The notes under the pieces are model-generated. The model was given only the letters and a program-made list of their open reading frames with translations. It had not been told where the DNA came from and made no database searches. DNA of 64,000 nucleotides, taken from Pinus tabuliformis. Taxonomy: Eukaryota; Streptophyta; Pinopsida; Pinales; Pinaceae. Of the stretch, positions 33,610 through 45,215 are shown piece by piece. Positions within the stretch are counted from its first letter, which is position 1. Every line of letters begins with the position of its first letter. The DNA is taken from the NCBI GenBank assembly GCA_031772625.1, contig CM062815.1, positions 121,319,977 to 121,383,976 on the forward strand, given 5' to 3'. The translations under genes were made by a program, and so were the position numbers.

Positions 33610-33912
33610 TGTTAGTTCCCTATAATACTAGTGTATTCCCTTATTATTATTGCCATTGTAACCCATTATTGTCATTTTTGTGCCCATGTTGTCCCCATAT
33701 TGTTATTATTGTGCCCTTACATTATTTTTTATGTCAACTCTAATGATATTGTGACCCCTTAGACTCCTATATATAGAAAGGAGGCCTTGCCCTTTGTATC
33801 ATTCAAGAATTGTTCATTTGTGTAATGTAAAGGAGGTTTCCCCCTTGAAGAGGTTACTTTTGAATTCATTGATCTATCTCATTCTTCTACTTTGTGAGTT
33901 GGTTGCATAACA
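33610..33912 (+). repeat. GB 5' LTR
   Basis: TGTTAGTTCCC to GGTTGCATAACA; TGTTA and TAACA are inverted ends. Contains ATT-rich microsatellite-like text and TATATATA at 33768-33775. It is shorter than the 3' copy by about 30 bases. Confidence 0.95.
33768..33775 (+). promoter_or_regulatory. TATA box, GB 5' LTR
   Basis: TATATATA followed by GAAAGGAGG. The same element is in the 3' LTR at 45407-45414. Confidence 0.6.
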
Positions 33913-33914
33913 AT

Positions 33915-33926
33915 TGGTATCAGAGC
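33915..33926 (+). other. GB primer-binding site (tRNA-iMet)
   Basis: Perfect TGGTATCAGAGC two bases after the LTR end. Confidence 0.9.
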
Positions 33927-34609
33927 TTTGGATTCTAGGGGTTCGCTGCTTAAACAGGTCATCATGTAATTTTCGCTATAAATGTTTTTATACGAACCTT
34001 CATAAGCTTAAATTAAAACCCATTTGGGCCGAAATCGTGATGAACCTTGGGACTGAACTTCAGATCTTGTCTCACTATATTTTCGGATATATGAACTGAG
34101 GAAGTTAGGGTATTTGCAAGCTCCCCAATTCGATGTCAAACATGCCACCTTGGGAAAATCGTTATAACTTTTTCCCTGAGCATCGGATTGAAATTTCATA
34201 AACAAATTACAGAAATAGGATGGAATGTACTTTTATGTGTATTGTTTTTTGGTCTGCAGATCAAAACAGTCACACGTGGAACTTCGTACAAGTTCTCTCT
34301 ACTGAACAAGTCTATAATCAGGTCATCATGGGAGATTTGACATAGCGCTTTCCTAGAGAATCCCATATGGATCAGACTTGTGGGGTTGGAAAGAGGATGT
34401 AAAGGGCTATCACAAGATGAAATTTCAGACCTTGGAGATCCAAAATTACATATATACAACAGATTCAATATCGAGCTCCTACAAAGAGAAAAAAGGTGTG
34501 TAGTCTTTTTAAAAAATTTGCATAAGTTTGGTTTGAAAAAATCGTTTGAAGTGATTCAAAGGGCACAGTGAAGCATATTTATCATTAATTGATGCCCTGA
34601 AGAAAGAAA
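33927..34609 (+). other. GB leader
   Basis: Non-coding 680 bases before the gag start; no motif recognised. Confidence 0.6.
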
Positions 34610-35659
34610 ATGGAAACACCTAGTAAGAAACCTAAAATATCTAGCATGACTCATGAAGAAGAGGAAGAAATGCAACATGATATATCAAAATTACGAGACC
34701 AAGTGCAACAAATTTCACTCTCACAAAAAGTAACAGAAGCTAAGATGGATGGTTTAAATAAAGGCGTGGAAGCTAAGATGAATGGTGTGGAAGCTAAGAT
34801 GGATGGCATGGAAGCTAAGATGGATGGTTTAGAAGTAAACATTGAAGATTTGAAGAAAGACATGGAAAGTTTGAAAGGAGGTTTCGCAAAGTTGCTACAA
34901 CAAATTCTTCCTAATGGCAAAAAGGTAGTAGAGGAAACTCATGATGAGAAAAAAAGAAATGTTCGTCATGGTTTCATAGACTCTAACATTGGATTGAAGA
35001 CCCACCATGTTCCAAACATCAATATGAGGAATTTTGATGGCAATGATCCCATAACATGGATACTACAGATGGAGCAATATTTCGATCTGCGTAATGTGCA
35101 AAACACACAAAAGATACACATTGTGACTTTATATTTGGACCCCAATTAGTTTGTATGGTATCGATGGCTTTTCTCTCATAAACAAATTTTCACTTGGGAA
35201 ATTTTTACGGAAGAAATGATAGCACATTATGAGGATATAAAAAACAACACCTTTTTTAGCCAATTGATAAATCTCAAACAAAAGGGTTCAATGGTGGAGC
35301 ACATTGAGGACTTCCAAAATTTGGATATAAGCGTAAAATATATTCCAGAGGAGCATAGGATTGATGTGTTCATAGGGAATTTAAAGGATAACATACAACA
35401 TGAGGTTTTCCTTTGGGAACCTGATTCACTAGAGAAGGAATTCAGGTTGGCAAGAAAAATTGAAAGAAAAATTATGGCGACAAGGAAGCCTACCAATCAC
35501 AAATGTAAAGATGAAAGTGTTGTTTCCCCTAGACTTCCACAACCTACAAGTTTGACACCACAACAATTGGAAGAAAAAAGAGCAAAAGGGCTTTGTTACA
35601 GTTGTGATATCAAATACACTAAAGGTCATGAGTGTCTAAGAAGAAATTATTTTACATAG
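34610..35659 (+). pseudogene. GB Gag
   Basis: Starts at ATG 34610. The N-terminal region is a coiled-coil: heptad repeats EAKMDG (34736-34835), four to five near-copies of a 21-base unit. The retrotransposon Gag core follows (MRNFDGNDPITWILQMEQYF), broken by TAG 35147 where the family has Gln (DPN-stop-FVWYRW), and resumes in a new phase at 35216-35659. It ends with a Cys/His cluster CYSCDIKYTKGHEC that binds nucleic acid. The stop and the phase change make the gene non-functional. Confidence 0.85.
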
Positions 35660-35741
35660 ATTGTGAAGAGGAAAAAGGAAAGGAACAAGAAAATCAAAAG
35701 AAGAGGATACGCACCAGGAACAAACCCTAGAGAAAGAAGAA

Positions 35742-36191
35742 ATGAATCTGACCACATCTTGTAATGCATTGGCCAGAATTACCACTCCTCAAACTATCAA
35801 GATAGAAGGACATATCAAGAAGAAAAAGGTAATAATGTTGATTGATTTAGGCAGTACCCATAATTTTATTCATTATAAGATAGCAATGGAATTGAATTGC
35901 TTCCTATATTCAGCACCAGAGTGTCAAGTGATGGTTGAAAATGGAGGAACCATAAATTGCTCTAGAAAGTCCCATAATATCAAGCTATTGATGGGAGAAT
36001 ATGTGTTAAATAGTCCAATTCTTTCCATTCCAATGGGTGGTGTTGATGTTGTACTACGAGTCCAATGGCTACAATCTTTGGGTACGATAGCTTTTAATTT
36101 TCAAGAACTTTTCTTGAAAAAAAAAATCAGAAGGAAAGCAAGTTTAATTAAGGGGTATCGCCGGGAAACCAGGAAATATAATCATCTCTAA
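35742..36191 (+). pseudogene. GB protease
   Basis: Open for 149 codons. The active site reads MLIDLGSTHNFI; Leu stands where Ser or Thr follows the catalytic Asp (D-S-G in relatives). A TCA-to-TTA change at a CAG context would explain it. Later parts (QWLQSLGTIAFNFQEL) match the end of chromovirus proteases. A frame change follows before RT. Confidence 0.8.
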
Positions 36192-36339
36192 CGATATGAC
36201 AAAGCTTCTAAATAAAGAACAACGTGGCGTAATTTCACAATTATGTTCGATAAAGGTTCCCACATCGAAATCGTTTATTTCTCAGATCTCCAAAAAGTCT
36301 TGGACAGTCATTCCAAGGTATTTGAGACTCCCAAAGGCT

Positions 36340-37540
36340 CCCACTTATTCGTGATCATGATCATGCTATTCAATTGATTCCAGGAAGTGTTCCTCCAAAC
36401 ATCAAGCCTTACATATATCCCTATGCGCAAAAGAGTGAAATTGAATGTATGGTTGCAGAAATGCTAAAGGTTAGTATAATTTAACCTAGGAAAAGTTCTT
36501 TCTCTATTCCAGTAGTATTGGTGCACAAGAAGGATGGATCATGGTGCATTTGTTCGAATTATAGGAAGCTTAACAAGCTCACTTTTAAAGATAAACTTCC
36601 CATTGCTGTCATTGATGAATTATTGGATGAATTGCATGGAGCAATTTACTTCACCAAGTTGGACCTTCGTTCAAGATATCATCAAATCATAATGAAGACT
36701 GAAGACATTCCAAAAACAGCATTTAGAGCTCATGAGGGTCATTATGAATTTTTGGTCATGCCTTTTGGCCTTACCAATGCACCTTCTACATTTCAAGGTT
36801 TGATGATTTCCATTTTCAAACACTTCCTTAGAAAAATTTTGTTAGTATTTTTTGATGATATACTAATCTACAACAAGTCTTGGAAGGATCATGTTCAACA
36901 TGTTGATAGAGTGCTCAAACTATTGTAGGAGAAATAATTATATGCAAAAACCTCCAAATGTTTCTTTGGAGTACAAGAGGTGGAATATTTGGGTCATATT
37001 GTATCTCATGACGGTGTTAAGGTATACCCTAGAAAAATTAAAGCCATTAAGGAATGGAAAATCCCCACATCCATAAAGCATCTGTGAGGATTTCTCAGGT
37101 TGACAGGGTATTATCACAATTTTGTTAAGAATTATGGGAGAATAGCAGCACCTTTAACAACATTACTGAAGAAAGATGCATTTTCTTGGACTCAAAAAGC
37201 AACGAAAGCCTTTGAACATTTTGAAGAGGCAATGTGTCAAGCACTGGTCTTAGCTACACCAGACTTCACAAAAACCTTTATTGTGGAATGTGGTGCCTCA
37301 TGAAATGGAATTGGTGTTGTTTTAATGCAAAAAGAAAGACCCATTGCTTTTGAAAGTCATCCAATCAAAGGAAAGTGTTTACACAAAGCTATTTATGACA
37401 AGGAATTGTTGGCGATACTACCTGCACTTAATAAATGGCATCCTTACCTAATGGGAAGACACTTCAAGGAAAAAAAGGATCATGATAGTCTTAAATACTT
37501 TTTAGAACAAATATTATCTCGAAAGGGCAGCAAAAATGGG
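36340..37540 (+). pseudogene. GB reverse transcriptase and RNase H
   Basis: RT copies the RNA genome. Readable blocks: [23 protein letters not shown] (36500-36570), [13 protein letters not shown] (36648-36690), [17 protein letters not shown] (36750-36800) and [13 protein letters not shown] (36846-36885), with the Asp-Asp pair intact. Stops at 36927 (TAG) and 36936 (TAA) precede YAKTSKCFFG. Then come FLRLTGYYHNFVKNYGRIAAPLT (thumb/connection) and RNase H beginning FIVECGAS with Glu-Cys where Asp is usual, followed by a TGA. RNase H continues with LHKAIYDKELLAI. Two phase changes. Confidence 0.88.
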
Positions 37541-37548
37541 TCACAAAA

Positions 37549-38670
37549 ATGTTGGGTTATGAATTTGAAATCATCTACAAAGAAGGGAAGCAAAATTTTG
37601 TTGCGGATGCACTCTCAAGAAAGGATGAGGATGTGGAAGCATTGCTTTGTGCCATTTCTATTATCCAACCAAATTGGATAAACGGAGCCAAGGATGAATT
37701 GAAGAATGGCAAAGAAGTGTGGGAACTCATTCAAAATTTGCAGCAAGATCCCAGTAAATCTGATACATTTAGCTGGAAAAATGATTCGTTATGGTACAAA
37801 GATCGCTTATACCTTTGTAAGAATACCCAACTCAAACAAAAGATTCTTCTCGAATTGCACACATATCCCTTAGGAGGGCATTTAGGATTTTGAAAACTTA
37901 CCATAGGGTTAAGAAGGATTTTAATTGGGATAGCCTTAAATCTGATATTCAAAAGTTTGTGGCGGAATGTTTGGTTTACCAACAAAATAAAGTTGAGACA
38001 ATTAAGACCCCAGATCTATTACAACCTTTATCCATTCCAAATCAATGTTGGGAGGAGGTTTCAATGGATTTTATCACAGGTTTACCCAAGTCCGAAGGAA
38101 AGAGTGTCATCATGGTGGTAGTTGATAGACTTACCAAGTATGCACACTTTTGTGCATTATCTCATCCATTTAAAGCCAGTACAGTTGCTACTGCATTTAT
38201 GGAAACAATTCAAAAGCTACATGGAAACCCAAATATTATTGTAAGCGACAAAGATCCTATTTTCACTGGAAATTTTTGGACAAAATTATTTTCTTGTCTG
38301 GGTACTCAATTAGCTCATAGCTCATCTTATCATCCTCAATATGATGGACAAACTGAGATAATGAAAAAATGTTTGGAAGGATATCTTCGTTTCTTTGTAT
38401 CTTATAAACAGACACAATGGGTCAAAGGGTTTCCCCTGGCTGAATCGTGGTATAACACTTCCTTCCATACTGCAGCAAAAATGAGCCCATTTATGGCACT
38501 TTATGGATATCATCCATTGTCCATCACATCATATTTAAGAGAAAATTTTAAGGTTCAAGCACTGGAAGATCACATCAAGCATCAAAAAAAATATTTCCAA
38601 CTCTTAAAGGATAACCTCACTTTGGCGTAGAATAGAATGAAACAGCAGGCAGAACAACATCGCAGCAAAA
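37549..38670 (+). pseudogene. GB integrase (N-terminal and catalytic part)
   Basis: Inserts the DNA copy into the genome. The zinc-binding part has ELHTYPLGGHLGF, then after a frame slip at 37890 ECLVYQQNK, in which the second Cys of the pair is Tyr. The core keeps all three acidic residues: SMDFITGLP (38063-38090), VSDKDPIF and GQTEIMKKCLEGYLRFF. The frame meets TAG at 38628 where Gln is usual (TLA-stop-NRMKQQ). The gene is then split by copia CC at 38670 and resumes at 44751. Confidence 0.88.
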
Positions 38671-39667
38671 TGTAGAAATTCCCACTGTAGATCAACAGAG
38701 TATGCAATAGACTAAAGCAAAATACAAGATCTACTTCTACATCAAACTTTGCAGAACCTTAATCGAATTGAGCAAGATCAATGAGAACACATATAATTGA
38801 GAATGATAAATCAATCACACATAACACAGAAAAAATAACCCGGGGAAAACCTCAATCTAAAACCCCAATCTTTGTATTATCATACAAGTGGAAATCTTGT
38901 TCAAGTTACAAAAAGAATCAGCTCTCAAGCTATCCTTCTCTCTCTCCAATCAAACAATACAGCTCAGAGATTGAATAGACACTGTATATGTCCTCCTCAA
39001 GCGCTCCAAGCCTCCTATTTCTTTGCGCAGTTTTTCTTGGGGTCCAGTGAAGCCACATGTGTGAATTGGCCTCATCACACTCACAAAACCTGAAGAAGTA
39101 ACTGCGCAATCCTCAAGGAAAGAATTCCTTCTACATGTAAGGGATATTCACAATGGAATATTCTAACAATTGATAGTACATTGTCCCTCCATCTGATCTC
39201 AACTAGGTCTCTATCTGAAATGACGTGCATGAGTTATTTATGAGAGAATATCCAGTTATCTGAAGTTCAGTAGTTACATGCATGCATGCATTAACTAACT
39301 GAACTCACATTAATTCAACAAACTATTTGAATTAATCTAACTAGACTTGACTTAGTTAACTTAGCCAACTAATTACAACTCAATATTACAACTCATCCTT
39401 ATCTCTTTAACTGATGGATAAATTTTCAATTAATGGAGAAACTGTTACATGTCCCCACATAGACTTCATGTTTGATTTTCCTTAACTAATTAACTCATGT
39501 TGAATTAATTAATTATTTTACAAACAGCTGCTACGATAAAATTCGAATTTTACTTCACTATTTTAGTTTAGGGACTGACTAAAATAGGAAGGTATCCTGA
39601 AATGCTATTTATAGCAATACTAAATTTAGCACTTCTATATTTAGCATTTCTTGTGCTATCTTCAACA
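38671..39667 (-). repeat. CC 3' LTR
   Basis: TGTAGAAATTCCC to TCTTCAACA. The inner neighbour CTCCCTCTC (39668-39676) is the polypurine tract on the element strand. Confidence 0.95.
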
Positions 39668-39835
39668 CTCCCTCTCAACAAGAAAGGGATTATCGGTAAC
39701 CCCTATCCTATCTCTGTGGAAGTCGAACATGCATTTTGACAATGCCTTCATCAAAATATCTTCATCCTGTTCCTCGGTCGAAACATACAGCAAAATCATG
39801 ATCCTCTTGACCACATAGTCTCGAAGATGGTGATA

Positions 39836-40292
39836 CTAGATATCAATGTGCTTGGACCTGTCATGAAAAACTGGATTCTCAAAGAGTTTGATACAACTCT
39901 GGTTATCGCAGTAGATCACTGTAGGATCCATCCTCTGACCAAACAGTCCCACTAGAATCTTCTGCATCCAAATGGCCTCACATGTAGCCTGACTAGCAGC
40001 CATGTATTCAGCCTCTGCTGAGCTAAGTGCAACTGATCTCTGTTTCCTGCTATACCAGGAAACTACAGCTGAACCAAGGTTGAAGATTCCTCCAGAAGTG
40101 CTCTTCCGGTCTGATGGACTCCCTGCCCAATCCGCATTTGTGAAGCCCTGAAGCTTCACTCCCTCTGTCCGTCTGTACCACAATCCGAACTGAGATGTGC
40201 CTCTGAGGTATCTCAGCACATGCTTTACTGCCTTCCAAAATAGCTTGGTAAGCTAAACCATAGCTTGACTCAGGTGGTTCACCACAAAGCAT
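39836..40292 (-). pseudogene. CC RNase H
   Basis: Reads LRYLRGTSQFGLWYRR, GFTNADWAGSPSDRKSTSGG, SSAEAEYMAA and IYCDNQSCIKLFENPVFH, with the Asp, Glu and Asp of the catalytic set visible. Open for 127 codons from 40219. The end of the polyprotein after HIDI is altered by stops. It removes RNA from the RNA-DNA hybrid during replication. Confidence 0.9.
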
Positions 40293-41170
40293 AAGTCAAG
40301 TCATGTGTTCACCAGATACATAAGTGAACCCACCAGCTACCGATAAACAGTAGCAGCTACTACCTCACCTGAAGTAGCATCCTCCTTCCTCCAATTCCCA
40401 ACTAGAGGAGTCTGCATGGGCTTGCACTTCTCCATGTGAAAACGCCTGAGTATCTCATTGGCATACTTGCCTTGAGACACAAATACTTCATCATCGTTAT
40501 GCCACACCTCCATGCCTAGAAAGTAGTGCATAAGGCCCATGTCCTTCATTTCGAACTCTCTTGCAAGGTCCTCCTTGCAAGACCGTATCAGCTGATCATC
40601 ACCTATCAAAATCAGATCATCAATATAAAGAACAATGATCAATGGTTTACCTTCTACCATGATGTGGTAAAGGTTCGCATCTACTTCACTCTTGGTGAAG
40701 CCCAACCCAGTGAAATAGCTGTCAATCCTGGTGTACCAAGCACCGGGTGCTTGCTTCAGCCCATACAAATCCCTCTTGAGTCGGCATACATGTGACTCAC
40801 GATCGAAGGTCTCAAAACCCTCTGGCTACTCAATGTACACCTCCTCCTCAATCTTCCCACTGAGGAATGTTGTCTTCACATCCATCTAGTGGATCTTCCA
40901 CCCCATCTGAGCTGATAGTGCCAATATCGATCTAATCAATTAGTACCTTGCTACGGGAGCAAAAGTCTCATCGTAGTCAATTCCCTCGACCTGTGAGAAA
41001 CCTCGGGCAACAAACCTTGCCTTATGTTTCTCAACACTACCATCAGCTACCTACTTTACCTTGTAAAGCCATCTGGAACTCACCAAAATTACCCTGAGGT
41101 CTTGGGAAAACATCCCACACACTGTTCCAAATGATAGAGTCGTACTCCTCTACCATTGCATCAACTGACA
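40293..41170 (-). pseudogene. CC reverse transcriptase
   Basis: The front part (41170-40770) is broken but shows MDVKTTFLSGKIEEEVYIE, TAG at 40828-40826, then PEGFETF; relatives have Gln at the TAG. The open part 40768-40337 has LYGLKQAPGAWYTRID and IVLYIDDLILIG with the Y-I-D-D catalytic box intact, then MKDMGLMHYFLGMEVW. Typical copia RT. Confidence 0.92.
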
Positions 41171-41177
41171 CTGGTTG

Positions 41178-41612
41178 CTACACTACCTCCTCGAATGAAG
41201 AAGGTCTGGTATCTACACACTCCCCAAATAGAGCCATGTACCTAGTGTACCGCTCAGGCGACCTCCTCTGTCTGCACTGAGAAGATGGTTGTCCCACATT
41301 CTCCCGTGCATCCAGCATCAACCTGTTAGCTTCCCTTGAGCGTTTTCGGCCATCTCTGGAAGTATCAACATGAGTGGATGTCTCCACTCCCAGATCCTTT
41401 GCATGCGACTGCTCCGCATCAATCTGAGGCTCTTCCTCCTTAGGAACTAAAAGTTCCTCCTCTACATGCAACTTGAGATCCCTCTCAAGTGACACTTGCA
41501 TGGCTTTCTGCTCATCGAACTTCAGATCCCTGTGTACCATAGTCCTCTGAATGGAAGGCAAGTACACCCGACAATTGTGGGGTGTACCCATGTACCCCAC
41601 AAGTATTCCCAA
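41178..41612 (-). pseudogene. CC integrase-RT linker
   Basis: GILVGYMGTPHNCRVYLP starts the conserved linker, followed by a Glu-rich variable region (EEELLVPKEEEPQ) and a Ser/Arg-rich part to SFEEVV. Open for 144 codons. The matching piece VETSTH appears fused to protease in C1. Confidence 0.8.
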
Positions 41613-42330
41613 CTCAGTTGTTGGGTCTAGCTTCTTCCTGCATCTTTGGTCACATGACAGTAAACTAATGATCTAAATATTCAGAAGTGACTTACATCAG
41701 GTCGCTTCCTCGAATAGGCCTCCATAGGTGTCTTCATTCCCAGTATACAGTGTGGGCTTCTGTTCTGCAAGTATACTACTGTATTGCATGCCTCAGCCCA
41801 CAAATGCAGTGGTAGGATTTGGTCATGCAACATCGCTTGAGCTGCTCCACAATCGATATGTTCTTCCTTTCGACCACCCATTCTGTTGTGGGTTATGGGG
41901 TGTCGTCAACTCCCGTTTAATACCTTATGTAGCGCAAAAGTCTTTAAATTGTTGGGAGACATACTCTCCACCATTGTTGCTACGCAAGGATTTTATTTTC
42001 TTTCCAGATTCTTTCTTTGTCAAGGCTTTAAACTCACAAAACCTCAAGAAGGTTTTATCCCTCTTTTGCATAAAGTAGATCCAGCATCTACAAGAAAAAC
42101 CATCAATAAAAATAACATAGTACTTTTGTTTAGCGGTGGAGGCTGTAGAGAAAGGTCCACAAACATTTGAGTGAACTCGCTCCAGGATTGCTCCAACTCT
42201 ACTGTCTCGATCTGGAAAGGAAGATTTCGCATACTTACCCAAGGTACAACCTTTGCATGTAGTCGTCTGCTCAAGTTTTCCCTTGGGTAATCCGGTAGAA
42301 ATCTGTTGCATGATCTTCAGGGCTCCATGG
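41613..42330 (-). pseudogene. CC integrase
   Basis: Core beginning VHSNVCGPFSTAS (relatives: HSD), IFIDGFSCRCW, and LRSNNGGEYVSQQF (relatives: RSDNGGE). Both catalytic Asp positions are Asn. The third acidic position lies in a damaged stretch near 41885. Downstream 41881-41681 reads HLWAEACNTVVYLQNRSPH and MKTPMEAY. The zinc-binding part before the core has LWHRKLGHLHHGAL and CKGCTLGKYAKSSFP. Confidence 0.88.
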
Positions 42331-42911
42331 TGTAAGTGGCCCAGTTTTCTATGCCATAGCTTGCCAACATCTTGGCTCTGCACCATCTCAGCTTTGGAAC
42401 TCAATGCAGCACAGTCGTCTACCTCTAGCTTGTAGAGATTCTTTACTCGAATCCCAATTCGCTTTGTCTGTCCAGTACCGATATGCCTCAGGAATACCTT
42501 TCCTTTACTAAAGACTACATCATAGCCTTTATCTTCTAGCATAGCGACAGACACAAGATTCTTCTTTAGACCTAGTACATACTTTACATCAGTTAGGGTG
42601 AGGGGAGCTCCATGCTCCCTCTGAAACACAACCATACCTTCACCTGAAACACGGTACTTTCCATCATCGCCCATCTCGATCCGCATCTGGAGATCCTTCT
42701 CCTCCAAGGTACTGAAAAGATTCTTGTCACCTGACATGTGGAATGAAGCTCCATTGTCCAGGTACCACACACATCCCACCATGGATGAAACCATGCATGC
42801 GATAAGCGAGAAATCCAGCTCAAACTGTGAGGCCAGTGCCTCACCATCAGATCCCTTCGAGGAACCCTTCTTGGATTTCTTTTGTGGACAATTCGTAGCA
42901 TAATGGCCCAC
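42331..42911 (-). pseudogene. CC protease and GAG-pre-integrase
   Basis: In frame with integrase (one open frame 42911-41925). GHYATNC is the second half of the zinc knuckle. The protease site reads WYLDNGASFHMSGD with Asn in the middle of the D-S/T-G triad, so the active site is changed. LTLTDVKYVLGLKKNLVSVAML and KVFLRH follow. C1 keeps D-S-G here. Confidence 0.88.
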
Positions 42912-43640
42912 TTCATGACAATGAAAGCATCACACTTTCGATTTGTCAATCTTCTTCCCACCATGGGAAGAACCGAATTTGGGATGGGATGCCTTCCCTT
43001 TCCCTTTCCTCACCTTACTCGCTAAGGCTAGATTTTCCTTATCATCTTACCTCAATGAGGATCCATCTTTGGTGCTTCTTCTTATTTCCTCCTGCATCAA
43101 ATACAACCAAAGTCGTTCCCAATCTGGCAATTTTTCTCTTCCATTAACCGAGTCTTGGTAGCTATGTCAGCTCTTAGGAAGACCGAGGAGTTCAAGACTC
43201 ACCATGTCATCAGCAGCGGTCATGACCCCTACACTTCCAGGCTCATCCCTACAAGTGGTAAGCTTGTTTAGATATGTAGAGATCGTGTCGCCCTTTTCAC
43301 ACTTGATCTTATGAAGCTTGTCTTTCAGCACCAGCTTCCTCTGATCATTGTTGTTCTGATATAGATCTTTCAATGTTTTCCACATCGAAAACAGTGTCTC
43401 CTTCCCATGGAGGCTTGAGACAATGTGGTCTCAAACTCCCTCCAGGAGGGTTCTCCTTGCTCTAGCCACACATTTCTTCCATTCCACTAGTTGAGTAGCA
43501 TCAGTCAACTTGGGGACTTCTTGATCAATGAAGTCCTTTATACCGTTATCCTATAATATTGCTTCCATGTGATCCTTCTAGGCTATATAATTCGAGTTTC
43601 CATCAAGGGCGTACTCAAGTCTTAAACCGCTAAACACCAT
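42912..43640 (-). pseudogene. CC Gag
   Basis: ATG at 43640 (MVFSGLRLEYALDGNSNYIA), then DNGIKDFIDQEVPKL, WKKCVARARRTLLEGV, an open part 43385-43167 (MWKTLKDLYQNNNDQRKLVLKDKL to LLGLPKS) and the start of the knuckle CFHCHEVGHYATNC, whose preceding codon is TGA. At least five nonsense codons. Confidence 0.88.
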
Positions 43641-43742
43641 TGGTGAAATTGAGATGTGATAAGAACTCGATTTCTATATTCAGGAACCTCAAACTTCAAA
43701 CTTCTCCCTTCTTGTATATTGTTGTTCGCCTTGATCACCTTT

Positions 43743-43754
43743 GCTCTGATACCA
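43743..43754 (-). other. CC primer-binding site (tRNA-iMet)
   Basis: GCTCTGATACCA on the plus strand, i.e. TGGTATCAGAGC on the element strand, directly beside the 5' LTR. Confidence 0.95.
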
Positions 43755-44750
43755 TGTAGAAATTCCCACTGTAGATCAACAGATTATGCTATAGACTAAC
43801 GCAAAATACAAGATCTACTTCTACATCAAACTTTGTAGAAGCTTAATCGAATTGAGCAAGATCAATGAGAACACATATAACTGACAATGAGAAATCAATC
43901 ACACATAACACAAAAAATAACTTGGGGAAAGCCTCAGCCTAAAACCCCAATCTCTGTATTATCATACAAGTGGAAATCTTGTTCAAGTTACAAAAAGAAT
44001 CAACTCTCAAGTTATCCTGCTCTCTCTGCAATCAAACAATACAGCTCACAGACTAAATAGACATTGTATATGTCCTCCTCAAGCCCTCCAAGCCTCCTAT
44101 TTCCTTGTCCAGTTTTTTTTGGGGTCCAGTGAAGCCACATGTGTGAATTGGCCTCATCACATTCACAAAACCTAAAGAAGTAAACGCGCAATCCTCAAGG
44201 AAAGAATTCCTTCTGCATGCAAGGGATATTCATAATGGAATATTCTAGTAACTCATAGTACATTGTCCCTCCATCTGATCTCAACTGGGTCTCTGTCTGA
44301 ACTGACATGCATGAGTTATTTATGAGAGAATATTCAGTTATCTGAAGTGCAGTAGTTACATGCATGCATGCATTAACTAACTGAACTCACATTAGTTCAA
44401 AAATCTATTTGAATTAATCTAAATGGACTTGACTCAATTAACTAAGCAACTAATTACAACTCAATATTACAACTCATCCTTATCTCTTTAACTGATGGAT
44501 AAATTCCTCAATTAATGGAGAAATTGTTGCATGTTCCCACATAGACTTCATGTTTGATTTTCCTTAACTAATTAACTCATGGTGAATTAATTAACTATTT
44601 TACAAACAGCTACTAAGATCAAATTCGTATTTTACTTCACCATTTTAGTTTAGCGATTGACTAAAATAGGAAGGTATCCCGAAATGCTATTTATAGCAGT
44701 ACTAAATTTAGCAATTCTATATTTAGCATTTCTTGTTGCTATTTTCAACG
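43755..44750 (-). repeat. CC 5' LTR
   Basis: Matches 38671-39667 over its full length with scattered differences. The last base is G where CA is expected. Confidence 0.95.
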
Positions 44751-45174
44751 CGAAAGAAGTTTTGATGTAGGTGGCTGGGTATTTCTACGACTACAACCAT
44801 ACAAACAAATGCTCCTCAAGCAAGCTAATAAGGATAATAAATTATCACCAAAGTATTATGGTTTGTACAAGGTGTTGCAAAAGATTGGTACTATGGCATA
44901 CAAATTGGAACTTCCTGCATCTTCCCGAGTGCACCCAATTTTCCATGTTTCATGCTTAAAGAAGGTTATAGGTGACAAGCTCCCAGTTCAAACAATATTG
45001 CCAGAACTTGACAAGGAAGGAAAAATCATATTGGAACCTGAAGCAGTCACTGAAACAAGAACTCGACAACTACGAAATCGATCAATTTCAGAGTATCTCA
45101 TCAAGTGGAAGAAATTACCCGCTAAAGATTCCACATGGGAGGATGAGAATTTTATACAGAAGCATCCATAACTA
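44751..45174 (+). pseudogene. GB integrase C-terminus with chromodomain
   Basis: Resumes the GB frame after CC: SFDVGGWVFLRLQPY, LSPKYYGLYKVLQKIGTMAYKLELP and RVHPIFHVSCLKK, the GPY/F-like module. Then comes a chromodomain, ISEYLIKWKKLPAKDSTWED (45088-45147), ending FIQKHP. Chromodomains of chromoviruses direct integration to modified chromatin. Apart from a one-base frame change near 44800 this part is well kept. Confidence 0.9.
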
Positions 45175-45215
45175 CTCAAGCGTTGAGGACAACACTTTTC
45201 TGAAGGAGAGGGGCA

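Larger units (their letters stand above)
38671..44750 (-). mobile_element. Element CC: near-complete Ty1/copia nested in GB
   Basis: LTRs 38671-39667 and 43755-44750, perfect primer site, polypurine tract and all domains in copia order (Gag, PR, IN, RT, RNase H) on the minus strand. Target duplication CAAAA (38666-38670) faces CGAAA (44751-44755), one base changed. The integrase frame of GB is restored across the site, which confirms the ends. Stops and catalytic changes make it inactive. It is the best reference here for family C. Confidence 0.95.
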
